Below are positions 19,344 through 29,960 of a stretch of DNA of 40,126 nucleotides, piece by piece. Position numbers and translations under genes: made by a program. The first letter of the stretch is position 1; every line of letters starts with the position of its first letter. The DNA is from Chara braunii. Its lineage: Eukaryota > Streptophyta > Charophyceae > Charales > Characeae. The DNA lies in NCBI GenBank assembly GCA_003427395.1, contig BFEA01000031.1:810924-851049 (forward strand). Reading direction: 5' to 3'. Under the pieces are notes generated by a model. It was not told the DNA's origin. It did no database searches and saw nothing but the letters and a program-made list of their open reading frames with translations.

Positions 19344-20167
19344 GGTCAGACCAGTTTCATAAGATTGGACGGCCTGACCGCTGTGTTTTATTTTTGAATT
19401 GCATGGAGAGTCAGACCAGTTCCATAAGATTGGACGGTCTGATTGCTCTGAATTGTGAGGGTTTGACTGTGGCTGACTTTTCAGGGGTCAAACCTGTACC
19501 ATAAGATTGGAGGGTTTGATTGCCATGTTTGATTGGGGTTTCTTCTGTTTCTTTTGTTTCTGATCGAGGAGGTCTGAGCAAAACCATAAGATTGGACGGC
19601 TCAGCCCCCTCTTGTTTCATTCTGAGGGAGTAATTCTCGCTGAGGGCAGGGCATGTCCATAAGATTGGACGACCTTGGACTCATGCCGCACACAGTGGAT
19701 CAGAGGGAAACGAACCTGGCAGAGGACCAGATGTGTTCCATAAGATTGGACGGTCTGGCCCAATGCCTCGCACATGCTAGAACCCAAAAGGTTAAATTTT
19801 GGCTATATTTTATACTATCCTATTTATGAACAGGCTAGTCAGGCATGGGTTGCATAAGATTGGACGGTCTGGCTAAAGCTTATCATGAAATGAAGAGAGT
19901 ATAACTAAGAGTATAATTGAAGGTAACCCTGGGCAGGCTGGGCCTTATTTTAAGATGAACGGCTCAGTGCTATGCCCAACTTTTGAACACCAAGCCCAGA
20001 GAGGTATATATAAATTTGGATATTAAACAGTTTGGGGCGGCTGAGCCTTGTTCTAAGATGAACGGCTTAGTCATATGCCCAAAAGGAAGAGGGAAGTAGT
20101 TGTGCAACCTGTTCGTGTATACTCAATGGCTGAGTCAGGCAGATTCCATAAGATTGGACGGCTTGAC
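19344..20167 (+). repeat. Hairpin array A: ten covarying hairpins
   Basis: Ten hairpins start near 19344, 19411, 19488, 19574, 19647, 19727, 19836, 19938, 20041 and 20134, spaced 67-109 bases. The typical form is a 5-9 bp lower stem, a 3-base internal bulge, a 3-4 bp upper stem, a hexaloop UAAGAU, and one or two bases on the return. Lower stems differ but stay paired: UCAGACC/GGUCUGA (19411), UCAAACC/GGUUUGA (19488), CUGAGC/GCUCAG (19574), CUGAGCC/GGCUUAG (20041), GUCAGGC/GCUUGAC (20134). Upper stems are UCC(A)/(U)GGA in most units but UUC/GAA at 20041. Several units are followed by ATGCC. Confidence 0.85.
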
Positions 20168-20461
20168 TTTATGCCCTATGTAAGCTGGGTATAAGGGAAC
20201 AAAGCATTGAAAGACTACGAACTATTGTTTGTTAAGTTGATTAGGGGTTGGTGATAGTACTTACCTTTATGGTTTGGTATTGCATATGGCTAAGTGAGGC
20301 TACTACTTGGTTTGAGTTTCAGGTTGACAGGTAGTTGCTTTAGAGGTTCGCCACATGCCAGAGCGATAGGAGTTCGGTCGATTCCTGCATTTTTTTAGCT
20401 AAGTTTATTTTACTTAGATCAATTCTCACATTTTCTGGGATCTTTTGTTAAACTTGGTTTT

Positions 20462-20770
20462 GTATAAATTTTGGTAAGCTACTTTTCTCTACGGGAAGCG
20501 CTGCCGAAATTTTTGCAAATCCATAGAGTTCGTCAAATTTTGACTTGTCAAAGTTCAACTCGTCTAAAGTTTATATGTGACTTAGTAAAAGTCTGGAAAG
20601 TCTCATTTTCTAAAGGAAGTGCTGCCCAAATTTTTGCTAATTCAGGGAGTTAGACAAAAATTGAACTTTGGAAAGTCAAAGACCATTTTTGGTTTCATAT
20701 TTGGGCTGATACAAATTTTGAAAAGACACTTTTCCTACGGGAAGCGCTGCCGAAATTTTCTGGATTTAAA
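20462..20770 (+). repeat. Three 122-bp repeats in element A
   Basis: Units start at about 20462, 20585 and 20709. Each contains a (T)ATAAATTTTGG-like lead, a TTTTC(T/C)TA(C/A)(G/A)GGAAG core and GCTGCC(G/C)AAATTTT. Element B has four or more diverged units of the same kind at 33314-33680 and one at about 28920. Confidence 0.8.
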
Positions 20771-21783
20771 AGAAATATATTATATTTTGACAGGCGGCGA
20801 TTCTGGCGATCCACCTTGAATAGAGGAGATTATGTCACTAATCTACCTTTGCTTTGGGCACTGGCTTAGAGGTAGGCTTAGACTTAGATGGCAAATAGCT
20901 TTGAGTGAGGATGTGCTATGGAGGTTCATCCCCCATATGTTGATGATTTAGCTTAGGCATTTGACCTATCTTGTGTTACAAGTCCTTTGGGGTGTCTGAT
21001 TCAAGATCAGGACTAGATTCATTTTGATCCCTTGAGGATCATCTTTTGCTATCACTGATAACAGGTCGGTTGTCGATTCGTCGGTTTACGATTCAACTCC
21101 AATTCACTCCTGCCACTCAACCTAAAGGCTTTAGCCTTGAGATTTGAATTGTTTTGTTGTGTTTTTACCCGGACTTTATTGAATGGTCATTCAACAAAAG
21201 TACTGAGTATTTATTTAAGAGTTGCACGAGTGAGGCTTGTATGGCTAAAGCGAGGGGTGTGAGTGCGATGAATGGTTGAAGTTGACCCCGTGTATGGCGT
21301 GGACTTCGGGTTGAATCTTTGATGTGATTCCAGGTATGGTTGTGGTTCGGACTCTGGATGTGATTGCCTGCGATTTCATACATATATAGCTGAGAGGAGC
21401 CTCACTGTGACTGTGAGAAGTGATCGTCCTATATAATCAACCGTTACGTATTTATAAGTGCCCTGAGTATTTGAGAGGCCTACTGTGAGTGTGAATAAGG
21501 GTTAACTGGATTATGTCTCGAGAGGGAAGGGAGATTCTCTTTTTACCCTTGCTTTTTAGAGTTTGTATGGTTGGACGTTGTAGTCCATGGCAGCCGTCAA
21601 AGTCAAACCCCTTGATTTTCGCCCAGGCCCGGAGTGGGACTCATCTCCAGGGCAGTAAGAAGCGACTGCCACTACAAGTATGGACCTGTGTACCACCCAC
21701 TGTGCACAGAGTGCAGAAGAGGGTGTGTGGTCTCCAACCGCGCATGACGGTTGTCCGGCGTCGAGATATTAACCCTCAAGGCG

Positions 21784-21867
21784 CGTGTCAGCCGACACTT
21801 GAGTGTCGAACGAGACCCTGGAGATTAACGAGGGCCGCGCGAGTATGGGTACTACATGGTACGCCAT
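21784..21867 (+). other. Conserved foldable segment of element A
   Basis: GTGTC-AGCC-GACAC-TTGA-GTGTC (21785-21807) lets the central GACAC pair with either neighbour. ATGG-GTAC-TACATG-GTAC-G-CCAT (21845-21867) forms an 8-bp stem with a bulged G. Both are preserved in element B (34502-34524 and 34562-34584), the latter with a change that keeps pairing as G.U. Confidence 0.6.
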
Positions 21868-22652
21868 CATTGCGACTGCTTGCGTACGTTTGCATTGCGA
21901 GTCGATATGAGTTAGCCCTGCGTCCGCGCAGTTTTATATTAAGTCTCACGCGCGACGCCTATTCGATTTCCGCATCGGAAGGTTATGGGTTGGCTACCGA
22001 GGGGCTAGGAGCGTTGTCGCGTTGTGTGTTGTGTCGTGTTGTATGTGCGTGTGTGTGTGTTTTATTTTTGTGTTCGTAAAGTGGTGTGCGCGTGGTGTGT
22101 GGGATGTGTCCTAGTTGACCGACGTCGAGCCGCCCTTGGGACTTCAGCCCCCCAAGATGTCGATTCGCATGTGGGTCCGATAGGCGTATTACCGCGCGTA
22201 CCCCCTATGCTACAGCGAACGAGAAACGCCCTCGGCTGGTCCACCTCTACGATTGCAACCGAGTAGCTTTCGTACTGTGGACTGGTAGCTCGGCGGGGAT
22301 ACGCCCACCGAAGGGAGGTGACAGCTCCCGTACGGTGGAGGTAAGTTGTGCCTCGCATAGGCCATATCCTGTCGTAGGGGCTTGCGAGAGGTATGGCTGG
22401 CACACTCGGCCGGAGCGGCCTAAGGAAACTCCATTTGCGCGTTCGTGACGAGGTTGGTCCAACTCCTGCGTGACGCGGCCGAGAGGGTCCCGCGCTGCCG
22501 CGTGCGGCGCCGGACCGATGCGCCCGACACCGCCGCCTTCCTCGCTATACGTTCTCACAACTCCACTATGACCAGATGGCTAAAACACTACGATTTTGAA
22601 TCATTTGGGCCCAGTCGGTTTGGTGGTGGTGCCTCAGGGGTGGAGTGCTTTG

Positions 22653-22717
22653 GTCCGTCGGGACATCCGTTAAAATTGGAACAATACAGAGGAGACTTGC
22701 ATGGCTCCTCTACGATG
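22653..22717 (+). pseudogene. 3'-truncated U6 snRNA pseudogene
   Basis: GTCCGTCGGGACATCCGTTA, AAATTGGAACAATACAGAGG and a GCATGGCTCCT end match U6 up to the internal stem-loop, after which similarity fades. The AGC triad is TGC. It begins about 120 bases after element A ends and is preceded by GTGCTTTG, similar to the CTGCTTT before the copy at 6443. Confidence 0.8.
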
Positions 22718-25186
22718 CCAAACACAGACTGTGGAGTTCAGCGTGCACGCGAGCTGGTGGGTGTTTTGACCCACGGGACAGAAGAAACCTGAGTGGTGGG
22801 GACCCTCTGCTGTAGGCACCGTCCGTCGACCACGATCTGCTATGAGAGGTTGAGTGTGAGAATGCCCGTTGGGATCCGAAAGATGGTGAACTATGCTTGA
22901 GCAGAACGGGCCAGGGGCACTGTGGCGGAGGCATGCCGCAACGCCAACGCGTACATCGTCCGTCCAACTTGGGTACAGGGACGAAAAACTAATCATAGCG
23001 GGCTCCCTCCAAAGTTTTCCTATGAAATAGCAGGAGTTGTTGGATAGTGTTGCTACATGACGGTGGGACCGCGTGGTGAATGAGGTCGACATCAACAGGC
23101 GAGTGAAGGCAATGGCGGACGAGTAGTTGAAAAGCGGAAGGAAATCCCACTCCTTCAATCCTACTTGGGATAAGGCAGGGGGAAGGATGAAGTTGCGCTA
23201 TTTAGGCCGGATGACCATGAATCAGCAATCAAATTTGGACAAGAATTAGTGGGGGAGAAGGTAAAGAGAAAACGGGGAGCGCAGGGGTGTTGGAGAAGTG
23301 TATATGGCGGGTGTGAGCAAACAAATATCTCGCTCGATTCTCGATGGAATCGAGCGTGGGAGGGGGCTAACCCAAGGTTCTTGGCCATGTCGAATATGAT
23401 AGGGTTGACCGATTCCGCGTTGGGGGTATAGGTTTTGTGGTGCAACAACTCTGAGTTGTGTAGGGAGAGGAGGCTTGCAACAACGATGCGTCCGACCGCA
23501 TTCTAGCGGAAGATTCAGTCTCATTTTGCATATTAGGATAAAAATGGAGTGGGACCCATATTCACGTGACCCACTTGTCATTATGGTCGTCATAGTTGTC
23601 GACACGGCATCTGATCCAGATCAAGATCATGTTCGTGATAGCCATGCTCGTCTTGGTCCTCGTCTCAACGAGCGCTAGATGGTCGTCGTGATCGCATCGT
23701 GGTCATCTCCGTCAGGGTGCAAGTTGTCATCATCACCCTTATCTCGTTGCTCACCGCTATCTCGACAACGTCCTGCTGATCATCATCAAAGTTTCTCGTT
23801 CCGTTGACGGTCTCATTCTTGTGCGTAGCTGCTTATCATTGTTAAGCTAGCTCATGAACGTATGAACCTGACTGGGAGGACGACCAGATGCCTTAGGAAG
23901 AAGGAAGCAAATAACGGACGGGGTAATCAAGATATGGGATGAGTAGGGGAGAAAGGAAAGGGACGCGACGAGAGGAAGATACCTACTGAGCATGCATCTC
24001 CCCATGTTTTAGAGGGAGATCCGTTCTTACTCTAAGCGTTGATTGAGTTGTGTGGCAGAGAGCACACAGATGCGCGAAAGAGAGGAAGAGGACGGCAAGG
24101 TACCTTCGGGCTGGCGGTGCAGGGTGAGTCGGAAGTCGAGCCGTGATACCAAGCTGCCGCTGACATAAAATTATGAAGGTGTATCATTTTGTATTCTAGC
24201 AGAAAAGTCGTACTCATTTTATAGGAGGGATCGGGCTACTACTTTATGGGGATGGGGACTGCTGATTGAGTGACGTGAGATTGGTGCAGTTTTCCAAGCA
24301 GGAATCGATTGGCAGCTGTTGCAAGGGCGTTGTTGCTTGAATGTAGGACTTCATACTCGCATTTGCAGTTGCTTCGGTTGACTGCTATTGTTATGTTCCT
24401 TGATGATTATTACTGTGTATGACAGTGAGGCAATTGGAGATTAGTGGAGGATTTGTTGCTCGTTGCTAGTGACCGTTACTGTAGATGGACTCGGTATTCG
24501 TTGCTATGTTGAAAGTTGTTGCTAAATTTGGCGTTGGTCTTTGTTTTCGAAGGAGTTGTCGCCCTTAGTGACAACGGTTTTACTGAAACAAAGTGTTACT
24601 GCAGTAAGGACGGACGGTCACGGACCTACCTCGTCAAGGTTGGTACTGACCAAAGTTGGTATTAATCGGAGTGGCGGTTTTTTGGTTCCGAGACATTGTA
24701 GATTGGAGTATTCCTACTATAATTCCTCAACACATAGTCAACGACACTGTATTGTGTTGAGCACAATCACTGTTTGTTGTGCACTGTTGTTGTGTATTGT
24801 TGTGCATACACGTCGTGTCCACTATGCATGCTAAGTTGATTATGAATCATTGAGGGGAGCGTTGTGTTTTACCATGTGTTTGCACTGTGCATCATTGAGT
24901 GCGCCGTTGTGGCGATGGTGTTCGGTGTCGAGCATTGCCACAGTACCTTGCTGTTGTGTGTGATTGTTGTGTGCGCAATCTTGATTGATTTTTGCTGCGT
25001 TTTGCCTGCATTTCGAATAGAGCATTGGGGGTGCACTCTATTTGAACGTAACCTCTCTAGGCTGCGAGGCAGCAGTCTGTTCAGAGGGAACAACATTGCA
25101 ACTTGCGAAAGTAGTGACAGTCTGTAAGAGGGTTACTACTGCGACGTGAACATAGGATTCGTGAAAACCCAACCAAAAAAAATGTT

Positions 25187-25190
<4 letters not shown>
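22718..25190. other. Spacer between elements A and B, no recognised gene
   Basis: A degenerate trace of hairpin MITE family 2 (GCATTCTAGCGGAAGATTCA, TCTCATTTTGCATATT) is at about 23497-23535. Bases 23580-23800 are degenerate GTCGTCATC-type simple sequence, and 24740-24980 is TGTTG-rich. The frame at 22670-23158 on the minus strand has no recognisable motif. Confidence 0.5.
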
Positions 25191-25258
<68 letters not shown>

Positions 25259-25409
25259 NNNNNNNNNNNNNNNNNNNNNNNNNNNNNNNNNNNNNNNNNN
25301 NNNNNNNNNNNNNNNNNNNNNNNNNNNNNNNNNNNNNNNNNNNNNNNNNNNNNNNNNNNNNNNNNNNNNNNNNNNNNNNNNNNNNNGTCGTCGTCTCTCT
25401 CTCTCTCTA
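25191..25409. repeat. (TC)n microsatellite with assembly gap
   Basis: TC dinucleotides fill 25191-25258. Bases 25259-25386 are 128 undetermined bases, and CT repeats resume to about 25408. The gap lies within or beside the microsatellite, so its true length is unknown. Confidence 0.95.
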
Positions 25410-25908
25410 GGTTTGAACGAAATCTATTTACGATTCTGAGAGTACAGTTTTTATGCCTTCTGCAAAAGCAAGATTCTTTGCAAAGTAAAATAATAAAAAA
25501 AAGAATAAAAGAATATTTTTTGAGAACCACAGGAAGTGGCGAGGAAAAAAAAAAAAAAATCCCACAGTAAATCATTACTAGGCGAAATACCGTATATTTA
25601 TAAATTGAAATATCTATTTTTTTTATTATCTCAAGAGATCATGTATATGAGTTGTGTATCACGACGAACATGATCGAGGGTTTGGAAAACACGTAAACGT
25701 CTTAGCTTGTTTGCGAATACGTTTGCATCATATATCAACAGAAAAATATTCCAGAATTAAATAATCATTCTAGAGTAAAATTACATTCTAAATTTCAAAT
25801 TTTCATTCCATCTTGAAAAATGTCATTCCAATTTTAAAATTTTTCGTCTTACTTGAAAATTTTCCTTCCAAGAATGGGGTATCCCTTCTTATTTGAACTG
25901 CATGCTAG

Positions 25909-26083
25909 AGATGGAATGAAAGTCTGGATGAGTTCATGAAATATTTTAATTGGACTGTCATTCTAAGTAAGGATTTCCAGTCATAAATAGGTTAATCCAA
26001 TCTAAATTAAACGATATTTATTGTAGTAGAATGAAAGTCTCATTAAAACATTTTATAAACTCGTCCAGACTTTCATTCCATCT
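25909..26083. mobile_element. AT-rich foldback element with 42-bp inverted repeats
   Basis: The left arm 25909-25950 (AGATGGAATGAAAGTCTGGA, then TGAGTTCATG and an AT tail) mirrors the right arm 26042-26083 at 38 of 42 positions, with a 91-base loop. Related GGAATGA/TCATTCC phrases recur from 25760 to 26220, so the larger region may be a decayed cluster of the same element. Confidence 0.75.
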
Positions 26084-26275
26084 TGAACAAATAGATATAG
26101 TTGGAAGGGAAAACTCATATTTAGACGGAAACTTATCAAATTAAATTGAAAATTTTACAATAGGACAAACATTGGAATGATAATTTATAAATATGAAGGA
26201 TTTTTTTTTAATGGAATGTTTTTTTAACTTTCATTTCTCATGGGAATTTTTCTGTTGATTCTTCAATCTGTAGGC

Positions 26276-26306
<31 letters not shown>

Positions 26307-26825
26307 CCTTTCAGTGTTTTATTTTTAACTTGCGTTTGACTAGGAATTTGAAGATGTTTCCGGGACAGTTGTTTGTGCTATTATTTTACATAACATATCT
26401 TTTTTGACAACGATTTAACTGTTAACCTGAAAATTCCTTTATAGAGTCTATAAAATGTTGAAAACGACATATAGTTTTATATAAAGAATTCACTAAAACT
26501 ATTTTTTTACAAGTTTCGAGTTTGTTTTATTGAAGCTCTGTTTTTTTGTCAGTCTATGAAGAATGACTTGTAGTCCTATAACAGGATCTTCGCAAGAAAA
26601 TTTTCCTCCACATTTTGAGGATCGCTCGACTGTTTGTTTGATCTTTTGCCTTGTCTCTCGAAACGTGGTCAAAATTGTGTTTTTTTTTTAAGGCAGAAAG
26701 ATAAGTTTGACTTCAACTTTTTCACTCTATACAAATGTTGTTGTTTTTTTTTTTTTTTGGTTTTCACGAATCCTGTGTTCTGGGAGGTCTTTCAGAATAC
26801 AAATGTTCTACGTTTTGGGTCGCGG
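26084..26825. other. AT-rich spacer with poly-T runs
   Basis: A run of 27 T residues is at 26280-26306 and shorter runs follow at about 26680 and 26748. No gene is recognised. The true left end of element B may lie in this stretch. Confidence 0.5.
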
Positions 26826-27311
26826 TTCAACCATCTTGCGGTGATTTCTCGACCACCATTATGGAGCCCTCAGGCGATAAAAGACTTCAAGGCACTCTGA
26901 AGCGAGTTTGAGCGCACCTCTTTTGCATCTGAGTGACTAAGGCACTTCTACTTTTGACCTTCTTACTCTAAGTCTAACATGAGGTTACGAGAAGAAGGCA
27001 CGTCCACCCTGATTGCAGGAACTCTGTCAAAACGTTTCTGAGTTTTGGAGGCAGGGAACTGTGAAGTAGTTTGTTTTTGCCTTGTGTGAGTCCACGATAT
27101 CCCTATTTTCATACACCTCTCTAGTCTGATTGAAATGTACGCGTGCAACCTTATGTTTTATTGATTCTTTCTATAACCTTAATCAGATTGAGTAAAAAAA
27201 AAAATTGTGTGAATCCTTCTTTGCATTGTTGCATGAAAACAGACAAACATGGATGAATTAGGGGAAGGTGCGAGAAGTGTGGTCTTGATTAAGAATCTGG
27301 GTCACAAAAAG

Positions 27312-28630
27312 GGTCAGGCATGTTTCTAAGCTGAACGACTTGACCGCTATGTTTCTTTGGAGTTGTTTTTTGATGGGCCAGACACTGTTTCTAAGTTGAA
27401 TGATCTGACTACTGTGACTTTGTTTTTGAGGCATGCATGGTTTGTTTTTGGGGCTAAACATTGTTTCTTAGTTGAATGGTTTGGTCCACATGCCTTTTTG
27501 GGGGGCATCTGAATGAAACCTGACCATGTTTTCAAGTTGAATGACCAAGGATCCTTGTTTTTCTTGAAATATGAAAGTAAGGGTTTATTATTATTTCTAA
27601 GTTGAATTACTAAACTTTTATTGTGTTTCTCCTGAGGGGACTAAGGTTGAGAGTAAGCATTGTTTCTAAATTGAATGACTTACTTTAAAAAGTCGTGCAT
27701 ACAACAGGGAATCCAATGATAGTTCCTTCTATATTATATTTATATATCTTATATGAACAAGTTAGTCAGATAGGGTTTCTAAGTTGAATGGTTTGATTAT
27801 AACCTATCATTAAGGACGAGAATATGAAGTTAAAAGTATAATTTACTGTAAGTTTGAGCAGGCAGAACATTGTTTCCATGTTGAATGGTTCAGAGGTGGA
27901 CCCCACAGGGGAAAATCTCGGAAGAACTCTTCCGCCGGGTGTTCTCTCAGACCCCACAACCTCTGGAAAAGTGTCTGGAAGTCCTTTTTTTTGTATTTCC
28001 CAGACCCCACCACCCGGAAAAGTGGCGCCTGGAAAAGAGGAGCGAGTTTCCAAGTCCTTTTTCTGGGCGGAAAACGGTCGATCCACGTCACCCTCGCCGA
28101 AATTTTGTGGCAAACGCAAGGGGTAGGGGGGGGGCATCCCCCTACGTCTTCCAAACTTGGAAGATCGCGCAGGTCCATTTTGTGTCCGCACGGTGCAGCG
28201 CAGATGCCACGCAATGCCACCCACGACCCGTAAGCGGCCACCCTGCAGGTCCACCACGGCCTACCCGGGCTTCGACGGCGGACAAAACAGCCAAACTGGT
28301 TAGAAAGTCTGGAAGAACTCTTCCAAAAGTCTGGAAAAGAGGCACTTCGGTGGGGTCCCATCTTTTCTTTTTCGAAACCTTCCAGGACTTCCGCGTCGTT
28401 TTACCACGGAAACTGCCACCCCTTAGTCCTACACCCACGTTCAACTTGAAGACAAGGAGGCAAAAAAAAATATAAAATTTGATTATTAAACAGTTCAGGA
28501 TGACTAAGCAGGGTTTCTAAGTTGAATGGCATGTTCATATGCCCAATGAAGAGAAAAACTTTACTGTGCGTTGTGTTTTGTTTATAATAAGGCAAGGCTA
28601 GATATTGTTTATAAGTTGAGTAATCTAGTC
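27312..28630 (+). repeat. Hairpin array B: about ten hairpins, interrupted
   Basis: Units begin near 27312, 27378, 27451, 27518, 27581, 27652, 27763, 27866, and, after the insertion, 28496 and 28606. The upper stem-loop is UUC-UAAGUU-GAA instead of the UCC-type of array A. Lower stems include GGUCA/UGACC (27312), GGGCUAAAC/GUUUGGUCC (27451), AGUAAG/CUUACU (27652), UAGUCAGAU/GUUUGAUUA (27763) and GGCUAGAU/AUCUAGUC (28606). Units at 27378, 27518, 27866 and 28496 are weakly paired, suggesting decay. The interruption separates the eighth and ninth units. Confidence 0.8.
27895..28465. mobile_element. Insertion of about 570 bp within hairpin array B
   Basis: Element A lacks this GC-rich segment at the equivalent position. 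It contains two copies of the self-complementary GGAAGA-AC-TCTTCC (27920-27933 and 28311-28324), several CTGGAAAAG/CTGGAAGTCC phrases, and GGACCCCAC near the left that mirrors GTGGGGTCCC near 28350. Those features suggest a foldback or TIR element. Borders are set by comparison with element A and are approximate; no clear target duplication was seen. Confidence 0.55.
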
Positions 28631-29279
28631 TTTATGCCATAAAGCAAAATGAGGGTATTAGGGTTTATCTAACTAAGAGTTAATGAACTATTTATTTGAA
28701 AAACAACTTCGGGTTTTAGTGGGAGTACTTACTCATTGTGGTATGGACTTGTATGTGGATTGATAGGAAGCTAGCTTGATTTATGCATACTTTCTGCCTT
28801 AGGACTTAGACTTGTACAACTTGGGATATCACTTCTCCTTGAGAAAATTGTACAAAATCTATGGAGTTGGACAATTTTTCATGCTTTACATAATTGAGTA
28901 ATCTAAGTTTATCTTTGGATTAGTATAAATTTGGTAGTCTACCTTTTCTAAACGAGATGTTGCCCAACTTGTTATTAATTCGAAGATTTAAACTAAGTTG
29001 TTTTTCTGGATATCCATATGACCCTGGACCATCCGGAATATCCGGCCGAAAAAACACCCCCAAAAAAACTCGAAAATAAACATTCCGGACCCTGTGCAAA
29101 ATAGGCGCAGAGCTTCTTCCTAGGGTCTAGGGGCGCCAAGGGGTTTTGATCAACCCCTGACAACACCTCGTTGTGGCAGATCCCGAAAGGGACCCACAAA
29201 TTTCGAAAAAAAAAAGTCCGATTCGGGCCATCGGTCCACCAAGATCGGCGGCCCAGATTGGGCCAATTTTGAATTTGAA

Positions 29280-29960
29280 ATCGCACTATGCCGCTGCCCG
29301 GCTGCTTGCTGCCCCTGTGCTCGTTGCCTCGCTGCCCTGCTGCTCGTTGCCCGCTGCCCCGCCGCTCTGCTGCTCGCTGCCCCGCTGTTCCGCTGTTGCT
29401 GGCATAGCCGCTGCCACTAATGCCATCGCCGGGTGCTGTTCCTCTTGTACTTGTCACTGAAGGTGAGCCGCCTCCTCCTCCTCCTGCTCCACCTCCTCCT
29501 CCTCCTCCCCCTCCTCCTCTTCCTACTCGTCTTCAACCTCCTCCTCCTAGTCTTCCATCTCCTCTTCTTCCTCCTCCTCCCTTTGCTCCTCCTTCTCGTC
29601 TTCCTCCCGCTGTTCCGCTGCTGTTGGAGCCATTGCCGAGAGCTGTTCCTCCTCTAACCGTCGCTAAAGTGAGCCTCCACCTCCTTCTCCTCCTCCTCCT
29701 CCTCCTCCTCCTCGGCTTTCACCTCCACCTCCACCTCCTCCTCCTCCTTCTCCTCCTCCTCCTCCTCCTCTTCCTACTCGTCTTCCACCTCCTCCTCCTC
29801 CTCCTCCTCCTCCTCGTCTTCCACCTCCTCCTCCTCCACTTGCTCCTCCTTTTCCTCCCGCTGTTCCACTGCTGCAGGCATAGCCGCCGCCGCTGGAGCC
29901 ATCGTCGGGAGCTGCTCCTCTACCCGTCGCTGAAGGTGAGCCTCCACCTCCTCCTCCTTC
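29280..29960. repeat. Minisatellite of GCTGCC phrases and a three-copy longer unit
   Basis: Bases 29289-29400 are degenerate GCTGCC/GCTGCTC repeats. A longer unit (GCTGTTCC(G/A)CTG...GAGCCAT(C/T)G...GAGCTG(T/C)TCCTC...GTCGCT(G/A)AAGGTGAGCC-type) starts near 29384, 29610 and 29862, separated by CTC triplet expansions. Pro/Leu-rich frames on the plus strand and Glu-rich ones on the minus strand are artefacts. Confidence 0.7.

Larger units (their letters stand above)
18795..22533 (+). mobile_element. Element A: structured noncoding repeat element, copy 1
   Basis: This segment aligns end to end with 26826-35178 (minus two insertions). Shared parts in order: GGAGCCCTCAGGCG-type start, GGAGGCAGGGAACTG block, hairpin array, GAAGCGCTGCCGAAAT repeat block, CGACACTTGAGTGTC hairpin, ATGGGTAC hairpin, GGTGACAG hairpin, and a GACCGATG...CGACA end. 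No convincing protein is encoded; the longest frame (188 residues, 21513-22079) is not conserved as protein in copy B. The structural features suggest a functional RNA or the long terminal/untranslated part of a retroelement. Exact termini, target duplications and coding partner are unknown. Confidence 0.7.

Noticed and set aside
19344-20167. CRISPR-like or satellite interpretation of the spaced repeat
   Set aside because: The conserved part is a loop flanked by variable complementary stems, spacing is irregular (67-109), and the context is eukaryotic; neither a CRISPR array nor a simple satellite.
21513-22079. 188-residue frame in element A
   Set aside because: The frame is not maintained in the homologous part of element B and has no motif; the conserved features there are nucleotide hairpins.
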